Source of the DNA: Kondoa malvinella
Taxonomy: Eukaryota > Basidiomycota > Agaricostilbomycetes > Agaricostilbales > Kondoaceae
Assembly: GCA_039545315.1 (NCBI GenBank)
Contig: BCIM01000007.1
Location: forward strand, 894,745-958,744
Direction: 5' to 3'
Length of the DNA: 64,000 bases
The notes under the pieces: model-generated
Database searches by the model: none
What the model saw: the letters and a program-made list of their open reading frames with translations, nothing else
Told to the model about the DNA's origin: nothing
Shown: piece by piece, positions 11,184-22,384 of the stretch
Layout: each line of letters opens with the position of its first letter
Position numbering within the stretch: position 1 is the first letter of the stretch
Translations under genes and position numbers: made by a program

Positions 11184-12413
11184 ATGGCTTCATACACTAG
11201 TGCTACCTTCAGTAAGTGCCTTGTCATACGGCATCACGTCATGCTCATGCAGTGAAGCAGAGAACACGGGCGATCTCGAACGCGGAGCAGCCTTGCGCTC
11301 GCCTCTACACAAATCAATGGAGTTTCAAGCCGCAGTCGATAGCGTCGGTCTAGATGGACTCGGAATCGTCTACAAAGGTCCACCTTCCTATGCTTCTTCT
11401 ACTTCACCCAAAGTGACCGGTCAACCAAGATGGAGGGACACAAGCAAACGCGCACACTACCCTCATCATCGTCGAACTTCTACAGCAGCCATCATTGCAC
11501 TAGCACAAAAACAATCCCTCACTCCTCAAAAAGTCATTGCCCTCTTTTCTATCGTCGCTTCCGCTACCTATCTCGCGAGAGCCCTTCCACCACTTTGGCC
11601 TAACGAACCTACTTCAGTATACAACCCTCGTGTCGTCTACCATCCAGCAGAAATCTATGAAGCCATGCGTCCAGTAGACCCCAAGCACAAAAGCAAGAAG
11701 GCCCGCAAATCACCACTCAAAGCACCGCGAAGACCTCAGATCATTGTCAATTCGGAAACTGCTCAATCTGTCGAACAAGCAAAAGCGAAAGCCAACCAAG
11801 ATTCGTTTACCAACTTTTTTGATCAAGTCGAACCCAAGTATTGGAAGAATGTGAATGACAAGAACTACCGAAAAGCGGAGAAGGAGCTGTTGGGCGCTAA
11901 AGCGGGCTTGGATGCGCAGGTTCTGGGTAAAGCAGTGCCAAAGGGTCAAGAGGAGGACTTTGCAATGGTGGATGATTTGGCTAGTGAGGATGTCGAGGCT
12001 TTGATATTGGATGAAGAGGAAGATGCTATGGTGCGTTCTCTTTCCACTATCTCGCTATTCCTTGCTGACTTGCTTCGTAGTATGATGCCAGAGCATTCTC
12101 AGCGGACGAATCAGAAGTATGGGACGATGCAGTCCACCTCGATCCGAATGCGAAGGTCGTCGAGAAGCCAAACTCTCTTCCTCTACCTCTTCGTGGCTCT
12201 CATCGCGCACCAGGTTCGCGTTCAGATCAGTCTATCGCCGGTCTAGCTCTTCTAGCCAACAATCGAGAAATTGAAAAGGCCGCAAAAGTCATCAAGCCGG
12301 TCGTGACCAAGACAGAACAGATTGAACCTCGGCATACGGAGAGGACTACCATCTTTGAAGACGAGGAGCGCATAGAGGTGATGGGTGATATTCTGATGAA
12401 GAAGAAGAAGTGA
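11184..12413 (+). CDS. single-pass membrane protein, unknown function
   Basis: Three exons (11184-11211, 11261-12030, 12081-12413) give 376 residues. One hydrophobic segment (VIALFSIVASATYLARAL, about residue 110) follows a basic stretch with SKRAHYPHHRR, suggesting an N-in single-pass membrane protein or a mitochondrial inner-membrane anchor. The rest is hydrophilic: a Lys-rich region (HKSKKARKSPLKAPRR), a Phe/Trp-containing stretch (FTNFFDQVEPKYWKNV), an acidic part, and a Lys-rich end. The first exon ends in phase 1 and needs the CAG at 11258-11260 as acceptor; the nearer CAG at 11250-11252 breaks the frame. No family recognised. Confidence 0.75.
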
Positions 12414-12546
12414 ACGGCTGCTTGTGATCGGGTTTCGGTAGATTAGTGTGGACATTAATGTAGCTTGTAACCAAATGGTATAATCCTCTCTCCCTTATCC
12501 TGCTGCCCACTCTCTTGCTATCAGTTTGTTTACCTCTTGAGCATCC

Positions 12547-13992
12547 ATGCTGAATAGTTTACGAGCAAGCGGACTGCACAGACTAGCTCAAAGATCTTTC
12601 CATACATCTTCCATGGCTCCATCAAAAGTCCTAGTCACCCGCGGATTGCCAGAACAAGGCAGGTTGTTGCTGGAAGAAGCGTCAAAGTCAGGTCGGATCA
12701 AGGAGTTGGTACAATGGCCAGAAGATAGGGCCTGTGATAGACAATGGTTGTTGGAGAATATCAAAGGTGCTACTGGTATAGTATGCATGCTGAACGACAA
12801 GGTGAGATCTCCATGTTTGACTAGATCCGGGGGAAGAGCTTGAACTCCCAATACAGATAGATCAAGACCTCATTGACGCTGCTGGCCCACAGCTGAAAGT
12901 AGTCAGTAGCTATTCTGCAGGGTGAGCAAGCTGGGAAAGCTCGACGGACTTTGTGCTGACTTTGGTGCAGCTTCGATCATGTTAGTCTGCCTGTACTCAA
13001 GGAGCGCAAGATCCGCTTGGGCTTCAGTAAGTGTCTTTCCAAGCTAACTTTGGCTTATCTCTAAACGAATCCGTTAGCTCCGGACGCTCTAACCGATGCG
13101 TCAGGCTCTCTACTGGACCAGCTTTGCGTTTGCTGAATTGCTTGATAGCGTCGCAGATCTATCGATATACCTTGCTCTCGGAGCTGCTCGACTAGCAGGA
13201 GTGGTGAGTCTGCACTGATACCGACAGACCCTCCAGATTCATTGAACGCATTCAGGCCACACGTCGAGTCATCGCAGGAGAATGGAAGAACATGCCGTGG
13301 AGCCCTCTGCTGCTCACCGGACAGAGCTTTACGAACAAGACTATCGGTTTCCTAGGTTTCGGGCGGATAGCTCAAGCTACTCTCGTTGTATGTCACTCCC
13401 TTGCATCGATGGCACACTCCTGAGATCAGGAATCAGCGAATGATGGCCTATTCACCAAAGAATGTAATCTACACAACCTCAAAACCAGGCAAACCAGCTT
13501 CACAAGATTTCTACGGCCTACTCAAAGAAGGGAAGATCCCTATTCAGCCCGCTCAATCCGCCGAACAAGTAGCGAAAGAGTCGGATGTGCTTTTCGTTTG
13601 CTGTGCATTGACCGAAGATACGAAGAACCTTGTCGATGCAGATTTCTTGGCCAAGATGAAGAGCACAGCTGTGATTGTCAATACTGCTAGAGGACCTATC
13701 ATCGATTCGGATGCTTTGGCTACTGCTTTGAAGGAAGAGAAGTTGTTGGGTGCTGGATTAGATGTTTTGACGAACGAACCGAATATCGGGGCTGATCATC
13801 CGCTTGGTGAGTCCGCTGTTATCAGACTGATTGCAGCTGATTCCTTTTGCAGTGACGGAACCGCGGGCTATCGTCTTGCCGCATATAGGCTCAGCTACAG
13901 TGGAAACAAGAGGGCTCATGGCTGAAGAGGCAGTCAAAAACGTACTGGCGGGGTTGGAGGACACTGAAATGATTAACGAGAAGAGCTTGTAG
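12547..13992 (+). CDS. GRHPR: glyoxylate/hydroxypyruvate reductase (D-2-hydroxyacid dehydrogenase)
   Basis: Eight exons give 364 residues. The N-terminus (LRASGLHRLAQRSFHTSS) looks like a mitochondrial presequence, with a second Met (MAPSK) that would give a cytosolic form. Substrate-domain signature: SYSAGFDHVSLPVLKER. Nucleotide-binding loop: GFLGFGRIAQATL. Then NTARGPIID with the catalytic Arg region, the Glu-containing stretch LDVLTNEP, and LPHIGSATVETR with the catalytic His. The family reduces glyoxylate or hydroxypyruvate with NAD(P)H. Exons: 12547-12801, 12857-12921, 12971-13026, 13078-13099 (22 nt), 13149-13203, 13256-13387, 13437-13806, 13853-13992. Confidence 0.94.
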
Positions 13993-14423
13993 ATATGTTT
14001 GAGGCCACACGGGCAGCCCTCAATAGTTTAACAAGCGCGGAACTGCACTCGAAAGCTAGGCGAGTTGGTCGTGCACAGTCAGATAGTCGAACATTGACCA
14101 CAGGACAAATGGAATGGGAACGGAGATTTAGAGAGAAGGTGAAACAGAGTAGATAGAATTGGCAACATGCATATACTGTACAGAGAAGTGGCCGTCCAGC
14201 ATGAATGACACATTCGAATGGTGAATCTTCACTTGTGGAAGCGAGCCTATCATAAAAGAGAACCATATTAGCGGTTGGAAAGCGAGTATACGCTCTCACA
14301 TACATCGTATCTGGTCCGGAGGTCCTTGATCCATCCGAGCTGAGTAGTATTTGGCGCTTGGATAGATCTAGCCCATTTCTCCAGCTTGACCAGACTGGCC
14401 TGCAATTGAAGCTGTATAAAAGT
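13993..14423. other. convergent intergenic
   Basis: 430 nt between the GRHPR stop (+) and the next gene's stop (-). A 162-codon minus frame covers it, but its Cys/Leu-rich composition without motifs does not look like protein. I treat it as 3' UTR. Confidence 0.45.
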
Positions 14424-15706
14424 TCAGAAGTGCGTGCTCTTCGCGAAGAGAGCACGTGCAAGTTCAGCTGGTGTGTAATTGGAAATCCTCCAAGAAGTGC
14501 TGTACTCTGTGTTCAGTAATTCGGTGAGCTTCTTGACCTCCTCTTGATTCAATACAGGGACTTGTGGAGTGGGAGGTACATAAGGAGGCGCGAACTGCGC
14601 TGCCGGAGTTGAAGGAACAACCTGCGGCCACGAAGGTGTCGGGCGGGCATAGGGCATAGTAAAGTGAGACTGTCCTCGATAGGCTTGCGACTGAGGGGAT
14701 TGCGCTGGAGCTCGAGCTGTACCAGATGCTGGCGTCCTCGTCGTCTCGGTAGGCCGGTTGTCAGTTCTGTTGGCTTCCGCCTCTCGAATGGGAGGACCGG
14801 CTTGGAAGGCATGTACAGCTTGATGAAAGCGGGCGGCTCCATGCATCATTGCAGCTACTTGAGCTCGTCGAGCCTTTGCAGCTGTTTCTTCGTATATGTA
14901 TACCTGACGCTATGGTAAGTATTGCGCAGCACGAGAGTCAGGGACTCACTTGAAGCAGGTGCTCGGCAATCAATAAGCGCAATAGGTATAGATAGCTGTC
15001 CCGATAACCGCCAGAGTTAGAGTACCATTGGGCTAAGGTGGCGATTCTGTCTGCGATTGCGGCCAACCCTCGCGTCTGTTTAATATGTGAGCTAGTCTGT
15101 GCAGGGAGGAGATCTCGCGACTAACAATATCCTCCCATTTCAAGCCATCCAGAGACACGATCGTCCATTGGTATACAGCAGACATGCTGAGTTTAGTTTG
15201 TCTCGAAAGAGGACATTCGCGACAGGCGTTGGAGACATCCTGGCAGAGGGTTAAGTCCACCAATTGATCATGTCGATGAAAGACACACCTCTTGCCTCAA
15301 CGCCGTCCTTTCCAAAACTTCGAGACCATTAGAAAGACGAATCATGTACTGATCGAATTCGCAAAAGATGGCGTCCCAACCGGCTTGACGGTAATGAACG
15401 AGTAGAGACGGAAGGAGGTCAAGCTGAGTGAATACGTTAGTAGGCAGTTCGAGAGATTTGTTAAACTCACAAGCTCTTTTATATCCGACTGAGCTTCTGC
15501 GATCATCTTGACGGGCCGAATCAGCTCAAGTGTGCACGAGATTCAGCGGCGCCTACCTCTTGTCTGTGGTTTTCCGGTAATGCTTGGCCTTGATCGCGGA
15601 CGTTGCCTAGATGGTTCATTCGCCGGCGGTCATTCTTATGCTTGAGCTCGTGCAGAAGTTTATGCGCCCGCGCTTGCGTCCAATATGATTGCGCAATTCC
15701 CGGCAT
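14424..15706 (-). CDS. unrecognised protein, helical N-terminal half, Pro-rich C-terminal half
   Basis: Six exons give about 346 residues from ATG 15706 (MPGIAQSYWTQARAHKLL). The first ~220 residues are strongly helical and contain TALRQEDVSNACREC, QTKLSMSAVYQWTIVSLDG, GLAAIADRIATLAQWY and DSYLYLLRLLIAEHLLQ. The C-terminal ~130 residues are rich in Pro/Thr/Gln with PPYVPPTPQVPV, ending in a short helix KKLTELLN. Junctions all fall in phase with GT donors. The second exon starts either after AAG (giving MIAEAQ) or after the CAG 18 nt further on. I do not recognise the family. Helical repeats plus a Pro-rich tail suit an adaptor or trafficking factor, but nothing shows this directly. Confidence 0.7.
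14437..14450. repeat. perfect 14-bp palindrome
   Basis: CTCTTCGCGAAGAG is a perfect inverted repeat inside the last codons of the minus-strand gene; with flanks it extends to a 7-bp stem (GTGCTCT/AGAGCAC). It may be coincidence. Confidence 0.6.
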
Positions 15707-16420
15707 GTTGGTCGCCTGTAGGAGATATCACGAGAAACGGGTCAAAGTTGTTGATGGAGCAGAGGATTTATATTGAAGTATTTGATGAGTTACGATGCGC
15801 ACCAGGCGAGAAGAAGGGTAGAACAGGAGATATGGAGCGGGAAAAGAGAGAGAAAGAATGAGCGCTCTGGAATCGCTTAAGCAGGCGGTGATCCAAGAAC
15901 CGCCTCGCTTCCGGCCCTACTGTGGCGAGAGCGCGATTGCTGAAGGTCAGACAGGGCCAGAGGGAAGCTTCAGCTTCGAAGGACAGCATGAGATAGAGCC
16001 GGAGACTTGTTGTGAAGTTCATATTGGGCTTCACTGTATAACAAGCCTGGCAGTAGTGTATACCTGGGCCAGCAGAGCTACAACATCACTTGGCAACAGA
16101 GGCTCTAGATTCCGGGGTTCACTGAGCCAAATTGTTTTCCTTAGTTATGACGGATGGCGATGGCTTTTTCTGTAAGCTTCTGGGCGGTGCAAAATTCATC
16201 CTGCAGGCTCGGCTCAACATGTTATACCCAGGCTGCTATTGTCGGAGGGTATGGAGGTGATTAAGCGCGGTCAAGAAGTTCGCTTGAAATCGTCGAACAG
16301 CTTGTGAGATGGTAGCTATGCTGGAATTGCAATACAGATCTGGTATCCACGTGCGGTTTACGAAACAATAATGCGGGGCTAATAGTACAAGTATGACTTA
16401 TGCTGAAGAAACGAGAGGGA
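15707..16420. other. intergenic, one weak candidate ORF (15858-16175, +)
   Basis: 714 nt between two minus-strand genes. A plus-strand frame from ATG 15858 reads MSALESLKQAVIQEPPRFRP and has fairly protein-like composition for about 55 codons, then decays. An 88-codon minus frame overlaps it. Neither has a recognised domain. This is most likely promoter and leader of the unrecognised minus-strand gene, but a small plus-strand gene cannot be excluded. Confidence 0.25.
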
Positions 16421-18391
16421 TTATCGAGCAGCACGGAAAGCGACACTTCGAGCAATCTTGTTTGCTTGCTCGAGCGATATACCGCCCATGCGAAGCTCGA
16501 CACCATTCAGAATCGCGTCTGCGTCTACGTCTTCATCGTTTCTCTTTGAGTTTGACGGACTAGCAGGCGATCGGAATCCGAAGGCAGACATGGACGAGCT
16601 GAAAGCAGGAGATTGAGGAGGTGTAGTCTTGTCTGCTTTCTCTGGGCTCGACGGAGATGTGCTTGCGCCAGACATTGACATGGAAGGTGCTGAGAAAGTC
16701 TTGAACGAAGAAACGACTTTGCGAGGCGGAGAGGCTGGTGGTGTGTCTTCTGGCTTTGACTCGGCGCGAGGCGGTACGGGGGGAGCATAGTATGACGAGC
16801 GATGGTATGACGAGCCGAGACGTCTTTGATTGTAGGCGTCTGTAAAGCGGGAACCAGTAACCTGTAAGAGAAGATGAGCTCAGCACTATCATGCAAGAGT
16901 TGGTGTTCTATTACCTTCTTGATATGCGGCCGCGCTTCAGCGATCGATGATGCTCCAGCCCAAATTTGCACATTCTGCTGCGCTTCCGCACTTTCTCGCT
17001 AAGAAGAAAACTCAGCTTACTTCGCCTGTGTCTCCAAGGTCATCTTACATAGATGTTCTCCACCAACAGGTGCTTTGTGCTCTCGTTCCGGAGAGTGAGC
17101 GAGTTGTGCAAATCCAGAGCGACATCGTCGACCGATTGTTGGCCTGACTGAAGCCGCTCAACCACAGCATTGCCGACTTCTTGTATAAGGCGTTCCCTGT
17201 ACAAGAGCAAATTGTTATGAGAACTCGCAAGTCAAGGCCAACCGCAAACGTACATGTCCATTTGCTCCAGCGCCGAACCGACAATGACATGCGCAAGATG
17301 CGAGGCGTTGGTCAGCGGCACCATCGCGCCGCTTGATATGGTAACTAGACCGCGGAAGAAGTCTGTCGAGTAGCTATAGCCTGATAATGCAGGTTCGCAG
17401 GCGACCACGAACTGTCAACGAAGCGACCTTCAGCCAATGAAAAACAGTCTTGGAACAACTACTGACTAGAGTAATACCTCTTGTAGCCATATGACGAACG
17501 AGTTGTAGCGGGTCAGTACCTTCAGGCTGTAAGAACATGTATTCAGATAATCCAGATAACGCTGATCATGAAGACTGACACTGCCATCATTAAATCCATC
17601 TCCGTATTCGCCGATACCATGAGGTGGAGCATCCTATAGACTTATGTCAGCCGTTAAGTTCAGAAAAGCAGAGCACGACCAAGCCTACAGCAATCAGGAT
17701 AGCCATTTTTGCCGCTGAATCTCGCCATGCCAATCCATCACACGCTTCTTTTAACGCTGCGGTCACGGCCTCTGGTCCATCTCCGCCGCCTGTCGACTTC
17801 ATCAGAAGTGAATGCCTAGCAAAAGCAGCAGCTAGTACCTGATGCATACAAAGACTTGAGAGCAGACTGGATAACAGTTACATCGCTCGTAAACTGAAAA
17901 GTCTTTGTGATGTAGGTATTGTCTTGCCTGTACACGCTCATTTACTACTCAGATCGAGCGCACATGAGCAAGCAGAAAACGCACGGAGGATGATCGCGAT
18001 ATGCAACGAGCGCAATGCGCAGACACGCAGGTGAGGAGAGCTTCTCAGAGGTAACAATCTCATTCATGATCGTTTCAATATTCTGTCACGTTAGGGTGAG
18101 TTTATGAGCACGTGCTGAAGGAGCAAACGCACCTTTGTCGCGCTGGCAATGTAGGAGCCCATAGATGTACAGCGCTACATATCAGACAATATCGGCAAGA
18201 GGAAAGAAGTACTTATCCCGTGCAGTCCAACACGAAGGCTATGTCCAGCAATCGTTCGCCGGGACCTATCAGGAATGAGCAATGTTCTGATGCTCACACT
18301 GGTCTAGCTGACCTGGCTCTGGTGTCCATACTGATGGCTGCAATGGAGAATTAACAAGGTCCGACGGATGCGTTATAAAGGTGTCCGACAT
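16421..18391 (-). CDS. von Willebrand factor A domain protein, cytosolic type
   Basis: Twelve exons give 464 residues. Exon 1 (18391-18313) encodes MSDTFITHPSDL. A VWA domain follows: LLDIAFVLDCTGSMGSYIAS with the MIDAS pattern DxTGS, then IALVAYRDHPP, and ILIADAPPHGIGEYGDGF. After the VWA come VVACEPALSGYSYSTDFF and GLVTISSGAMVPL, then helices. The tail has PPVPPRAESKPEDTPPASPP and a Ser-rich stretch. There is no signal peptide. The domain set resembles fungal VWA proteins akin to the alpha-kinase-linked vwkA group, but no kinase follows. The MIDAS motif is intact only if the intron at 18216-18167 is excised as an AT-AC intron. It lies 322 nt downstream of GEM1 on the same strand. Confidence 0.85.
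18167..18216 (-). other. candidate AT-AC intron (50 nt)
   Basis: On the minus strand the intron reads ATAAGT...GCTGTAC. Removing it joins ACGGG to ATCTATGGGC, giving the VWA motif DCTGSMGSYI in frame, and the whole 12-exon model totals exactly 465 codons with the stop. Its 5' site looks like a U2-type site with G1 changed to A, not the U12 type ATATCC. The GT-AG alternative (18233-18175) also keeps frame but deletes VLDCTG. Confidence 0.6.
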
Positions 18392-18713
18392 ACTTGACAA
18401 GCAGCTACACGAGCCTGCTCAGCCAAAGAACTGGGAGCAAAAGAGGACCAGTGAGCTTGTCACACAAAGCCACAGCTGTATCGCTTACTCATACGCAGGC
18501 AACGAGTCGGAATCCATCGTGACGACTTGTAAATCGGGGAAGGCCAAGCTTCGAGGAAATAGGACGAGAGCTCAAGGAGATCTGCAGAAGGGTACACAGA
18601 TAGCGGAATGTAGCAGCAAAGAGTCCTATAATGAGCGTTTGGGAAGACCTATAGTCGAGTTTCACAACTGCAACAAGCTCAGACCTTCGTCCGACCAATG
18701 CGCATGAATGCAT

Positions 18714-21229
18714 TCACAGTTCCCCTCTTGCACTGGAGCGAAACAGAGGCAAGAAGCTCAAGATCCCCTTGAAACCTCTACTCGATAACCGCCAGCTCGC
18801 GAAACCGACAAGCCCAACACCGCCAATGACCAATGACCATTTCCACAGATTCATACGCGACTTTTGTACGCCGCCTGGTAGTGATCCATTCGCTAGAGCC
18901 ATTCAACCATCAGCATGCGTCTGCCACGCGAAGAAGAAGAACTTACGAGTCATGGCAGTCTGCACAACCTGCGACCATAATTCTTCATTATGCCTATACG
19001 AGACAGACACAGGAGGGCGAAGGAATAGCCGCTTGCAGTAGAGGTCAGGCTGAACTTCATGTCGCTGCACTGCCAGATCCAGATCTGATTTCGTAGCGAC
19101 AAAGACGCAAGGGATGTGATCGAGCTTGTAGGTTGCTCGTAGATTGGAAATGTACCTGTCATACAATTCAACAAGGTACTTCGTAAATCGTCAAGACGTA
19201 CGAGAAGCTATTTGTATCGGCTGAATCGTAGACATAGAGAATGACATCGATCGCGCTAAGCTTCTTGCTACTTCTCAGTATTTCAGGCTCGTCCCGGCCA
19301 TACTCTTGTAGCTGTCAGGGAAAGGAAAGAGCCAATCAGCAAAAGCCGATGCGTCCTTCTTTGTACTGACCACGAGATATTTCTCCGCTCCTCGAAATTC
19401 AACAGAATTGACCACAGTCTCCCTCCTGATCGTAGGTTCGTGCGCACTTCTACTGCTCTTGCCAACAAAGGATCTCAGAAGGGTAGATTTACCTGAACCC
19501 GCTGCGCCGAGCAGCAGAGCGGAGTAGACGTTCCGTGTGCTTTTGTCCTTTTTGCGTTCTGATTTGCGTGGCGCGGAAAATGTTAGAGCGGATGTTAATG
19601 GAATAGGAGGGCTAGAAAAAGTTTGATAGCCAAGGTAGGCGAGGTAGGATAATGTCAGACGATGATTCAGAAGGGTGGTCATGCTGTAATGAATCAGCAA
19701 GAATATCGAATTGGCGCAGAGAGAAGAACACACCTCCACTGCGCAAGCCAGCCTTGTAGCGTCACATAACCTTCTTCGTTCGTCACTGTAGTCTGTTGTG
19801 GAAAGGTAGCCTGCCAGGGATTACCAGGTGAAGTGCTGAATAGGTCTTCTAGTTCGTCCGGTGATAAAGCTCCATCTTGGTCCTGTCAAACCCAGATACC
19901 GCGAATCAGCCAAAGCTGATCACCAGTCCTCGGGACCGACCTTGTCATGCCGCTGAAATAGATCAGAGAGGAAATCATAGCCCATCGGTGATAGCTCAAC
20001 AGAGCAATCATTAGGCACATCAAACCTGATCCAAACTCAGCTCTACCACTCCCCATAAGGAGCACACTCACCTCGGCGCGACATGTTCCTCCTTCAATTG
20101 CACATCCGGGCCATAGCCAAACTTTCTCAATGCAGTCCAAGTAGTCTCTAATCGTCCCTTTTGTATGAAGAGCGTATTGAGGTAAAGAAAGCCTTCGAGC
20201 GTTAGACCTTCTTCTGTAGTAGCTTCAGGTGAGTACTGCCGCACTACTTCCTTGATCCCGTCTAGTTCGGATTGCTGTAACGGTCCGGCGAAGCATTTCC
20301 TCTAATTCCAATATCAGCCTCCTGTGTTTGTCTTCCATGAGGGATATGCGTACTTGAAAAAGATTTAATTCCGTATCATTCAACAATCCATCCTTGTCTG
20401 CATCACAAAGCTTGAAGATCCTGCGTAAAGCATTCACACATCCAGGTTTCAGAGAATGTTCTCGAGAGTCGTATAAGGGCGCAGTAGGATAAAGGACGGC
20501 GCGTTGGGCAAAGTAGAAGATTTCTGCTATATTGACGCCGTCTTTCGCTGAGCACTGCAAAGTCAACAGTCACATAAGCACGGGAGATGCATAAGTGAGA
20601 CCTTTGGCCTGCCTCGACACACTGTACAATGGTCAGCATCAATGCAAAAAGGCAAGACTTTAGACTAACAGTCTCAATCTCCTTATAAGCCTGCATAACA
20701 GGGAGAACCTCCGCTTCCAGAGCTTCATTCGTCAACCCTTCCGCGCTCCTGAGATCAATCTTGTTGCCCACCAGCACACAAGGTACGTTGATTCCTAAAC
20801 TTCGGATGGTAGGTAACCAATATTCAGCTATCCGATCGAAAGACTGGGCATCTTCTATAGAGTAGACGATCACTACTACGTTTGCTTTACGGAGTTCTGT
20901 TTCTAGGTGATGGCGATCTTCTCTTCTAGCTGTTTCCCCTTTCATAAGTCAAGTCGCATGCCGAGTAAGGCTGAAGGACATACGAGACGTGTCTACGATG
21001 ATTGTAGTCAAATGCCCAGATTGGAGATTGCCATAAGTGTCGCTGGGTACAGTCACTCGAGGGAGGACAGTGTTTGGAGCGATAGACACAAATTGGTCTT
21101 TGATCAGAGCGGTGATGATAGAAGCTGGAGACACCTGGCATAAGGAGACAGGACAGATGGGGCGAAGCTCGGTCAGGACAGACATTTGCCCACTCCCTCA
21201 TCTCCTACTATGACTACGTCCAGATTCAT
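18714..21229 (-). CDS. GEM1: mitochondrial Rho GTPase GEM1 (Miro)
   Basis: Twelve exons give 643 residues, the family size. Order: first GTPase (IVGDEGVGKSS, TIIVDTS, VLVGNKIDL, CSAKDG), EF-hand one (DADKDGLLNDTE), the helical LGFLYLN-type region, EF-hand two (DKDQDGALSPDE), second GTPase (LLLGAAGSGKSTLL, FVATKSDLDL), and a C-terminal anchor (WKWSLVIGGVGLVGFASW) placing it in the outer mitochondrial membrane facing the cytosol. The family controls mitochondrial morphology and ER-mitochondria contacts. Two splice features stand out: a 9-nt exon (20621-20613, CVE), and the following intron 20612-20555 that must start GC (GCAGGC), since the nearby GT frames hit a stop. Confidence 0.95.
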
Positions 21230-21425
21230 GTTGCTCGAATTCTTAGGACGAGATTGGAGGCTATATGAGGCAGAGCATGGGTAATTTGGCAGTCACAGGT
21301 ATATAGTCGACTCGGGTATTGCCACAGAACCAGGTTATCTGCCACACAAGCGAGCGTTCGGTGACAAGAGACCAACCAGGTCGAAACCATCAAGTCATGC
21401 AATGTGTGCAGTCACTATACAGCGT

Positions 21426-22227
21426 CTATGCATTCTCTTTCCTTCGCTTCTTCTTCTTTGGCTTTCCTTCTATCGATTCTGCAACTTCGACCTGAGACCC
21501 AGAGGCAGACTGATCATCCACTTCAGGCTTAGCAGCCTTCTTCAGCGCTCTTCTAGTTCTTCGTTCCTCCTTTGTCTCTTCTCTCTCCTCCCCATCATCT
21601 GCGAGTATCCTCCTGCGTTTCTTGTCCTTTTCTGACGGAGCGACTTCGACAGGAATGACTGCTTTCGCTGGTTCGACCTTAACGGGTATTGGCTCCGGTT
21701 TCAACTCTTCTTCCTCCAAATTACCCTCCAGCACTTTGCCTCTCAAGAAAGCGCCATATAATCTCGCTTTAGCAGCTTCCTGTTTCGCTTGACCGATGTA
21801 ATCCGTGCTCGTCTTTGGTTTGAGCTGGGAAGTAGAGGCTTTTGGAGGCTCGTGTGCTGCCATTGGTGGTGGAAGAGGTGATAGAATTCCTGTTACTGTT
21901 CGGTGTTCTTTCGCCTAAATTGCAAATAAGTATTGACTCAAATACAAACGAGAGCAAGCATACAGGCTGTTCTCCAGTCTTGCTGAGCTTCTTAGCTACA
22001 CCTGTAAGCCCAATATTCAGCTCTCAGACATGCCACTAGCCAAAGACAGACGTACCAGAGAACAGAGCATCCCACCACTCGAACCCATTATAAGTGTCCT
22101 TGCCTACACCAGACATGGTCTTCTTCTGCACTACAGAGATGGGTCGAGCTCTTCCGCCTTTTTTCAATGCTTTCCCTTGACCTTCCCATCCTTGGCTGAC
22201 AAGAAATTTATTCGAGTTAAAGACCAT
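21426..22227 (-). CDS. nucleolar G-patch protein (TMA23/PXR1-like)
   Basis: Three exons from ATG 22227 begin with a G-patch region: KFLVSQGWEGQGKALKKGG, then RARPISVVQKKTMSGVGKD and a Trp-rich FEWWDALFSGVAKKLSKTG. The middle carries KTSTDYIGQAKQEAAKARL. The C-terminus is Lys/Arg-rich with EERRTRRALKKAAK and KPKKKKRRKEN, typical of nucleolar retention and RNA binding. Fungal relatives act in ribosome biogenesis, often by stimulating DEAH helicases through the G-patch. Exon 1 ends at 22056, and the two introns both have GTAYG-type donors. The choice between TMA23-like and PXR1-like is inferred from the ALKKGGRARP stretch and is not certain. Confidence 0.8.
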
Positions 22228-22384
22228 GTGCAACTGTTGCTGTTGCTGCTAGGACGGGTATATGCAGTCTTGGTATGATGTGGCAGATCCTCTGACTGGG
22301 TATAAATTAGTTGACTGTATATGGTCAAGAGTAACAAGCGAAGTTTCGGTGTTATGCTCTAGAACATTGAATGCACTTGTAGCT

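Noticed and set aside
13973..14461. 162-codon minus-strand frame
   Set aside because: Composition is Cys/Leu/Ser-rich with no motif, it overlaps the GRHPR 3' end and the next gene's end, and no splice model links it.
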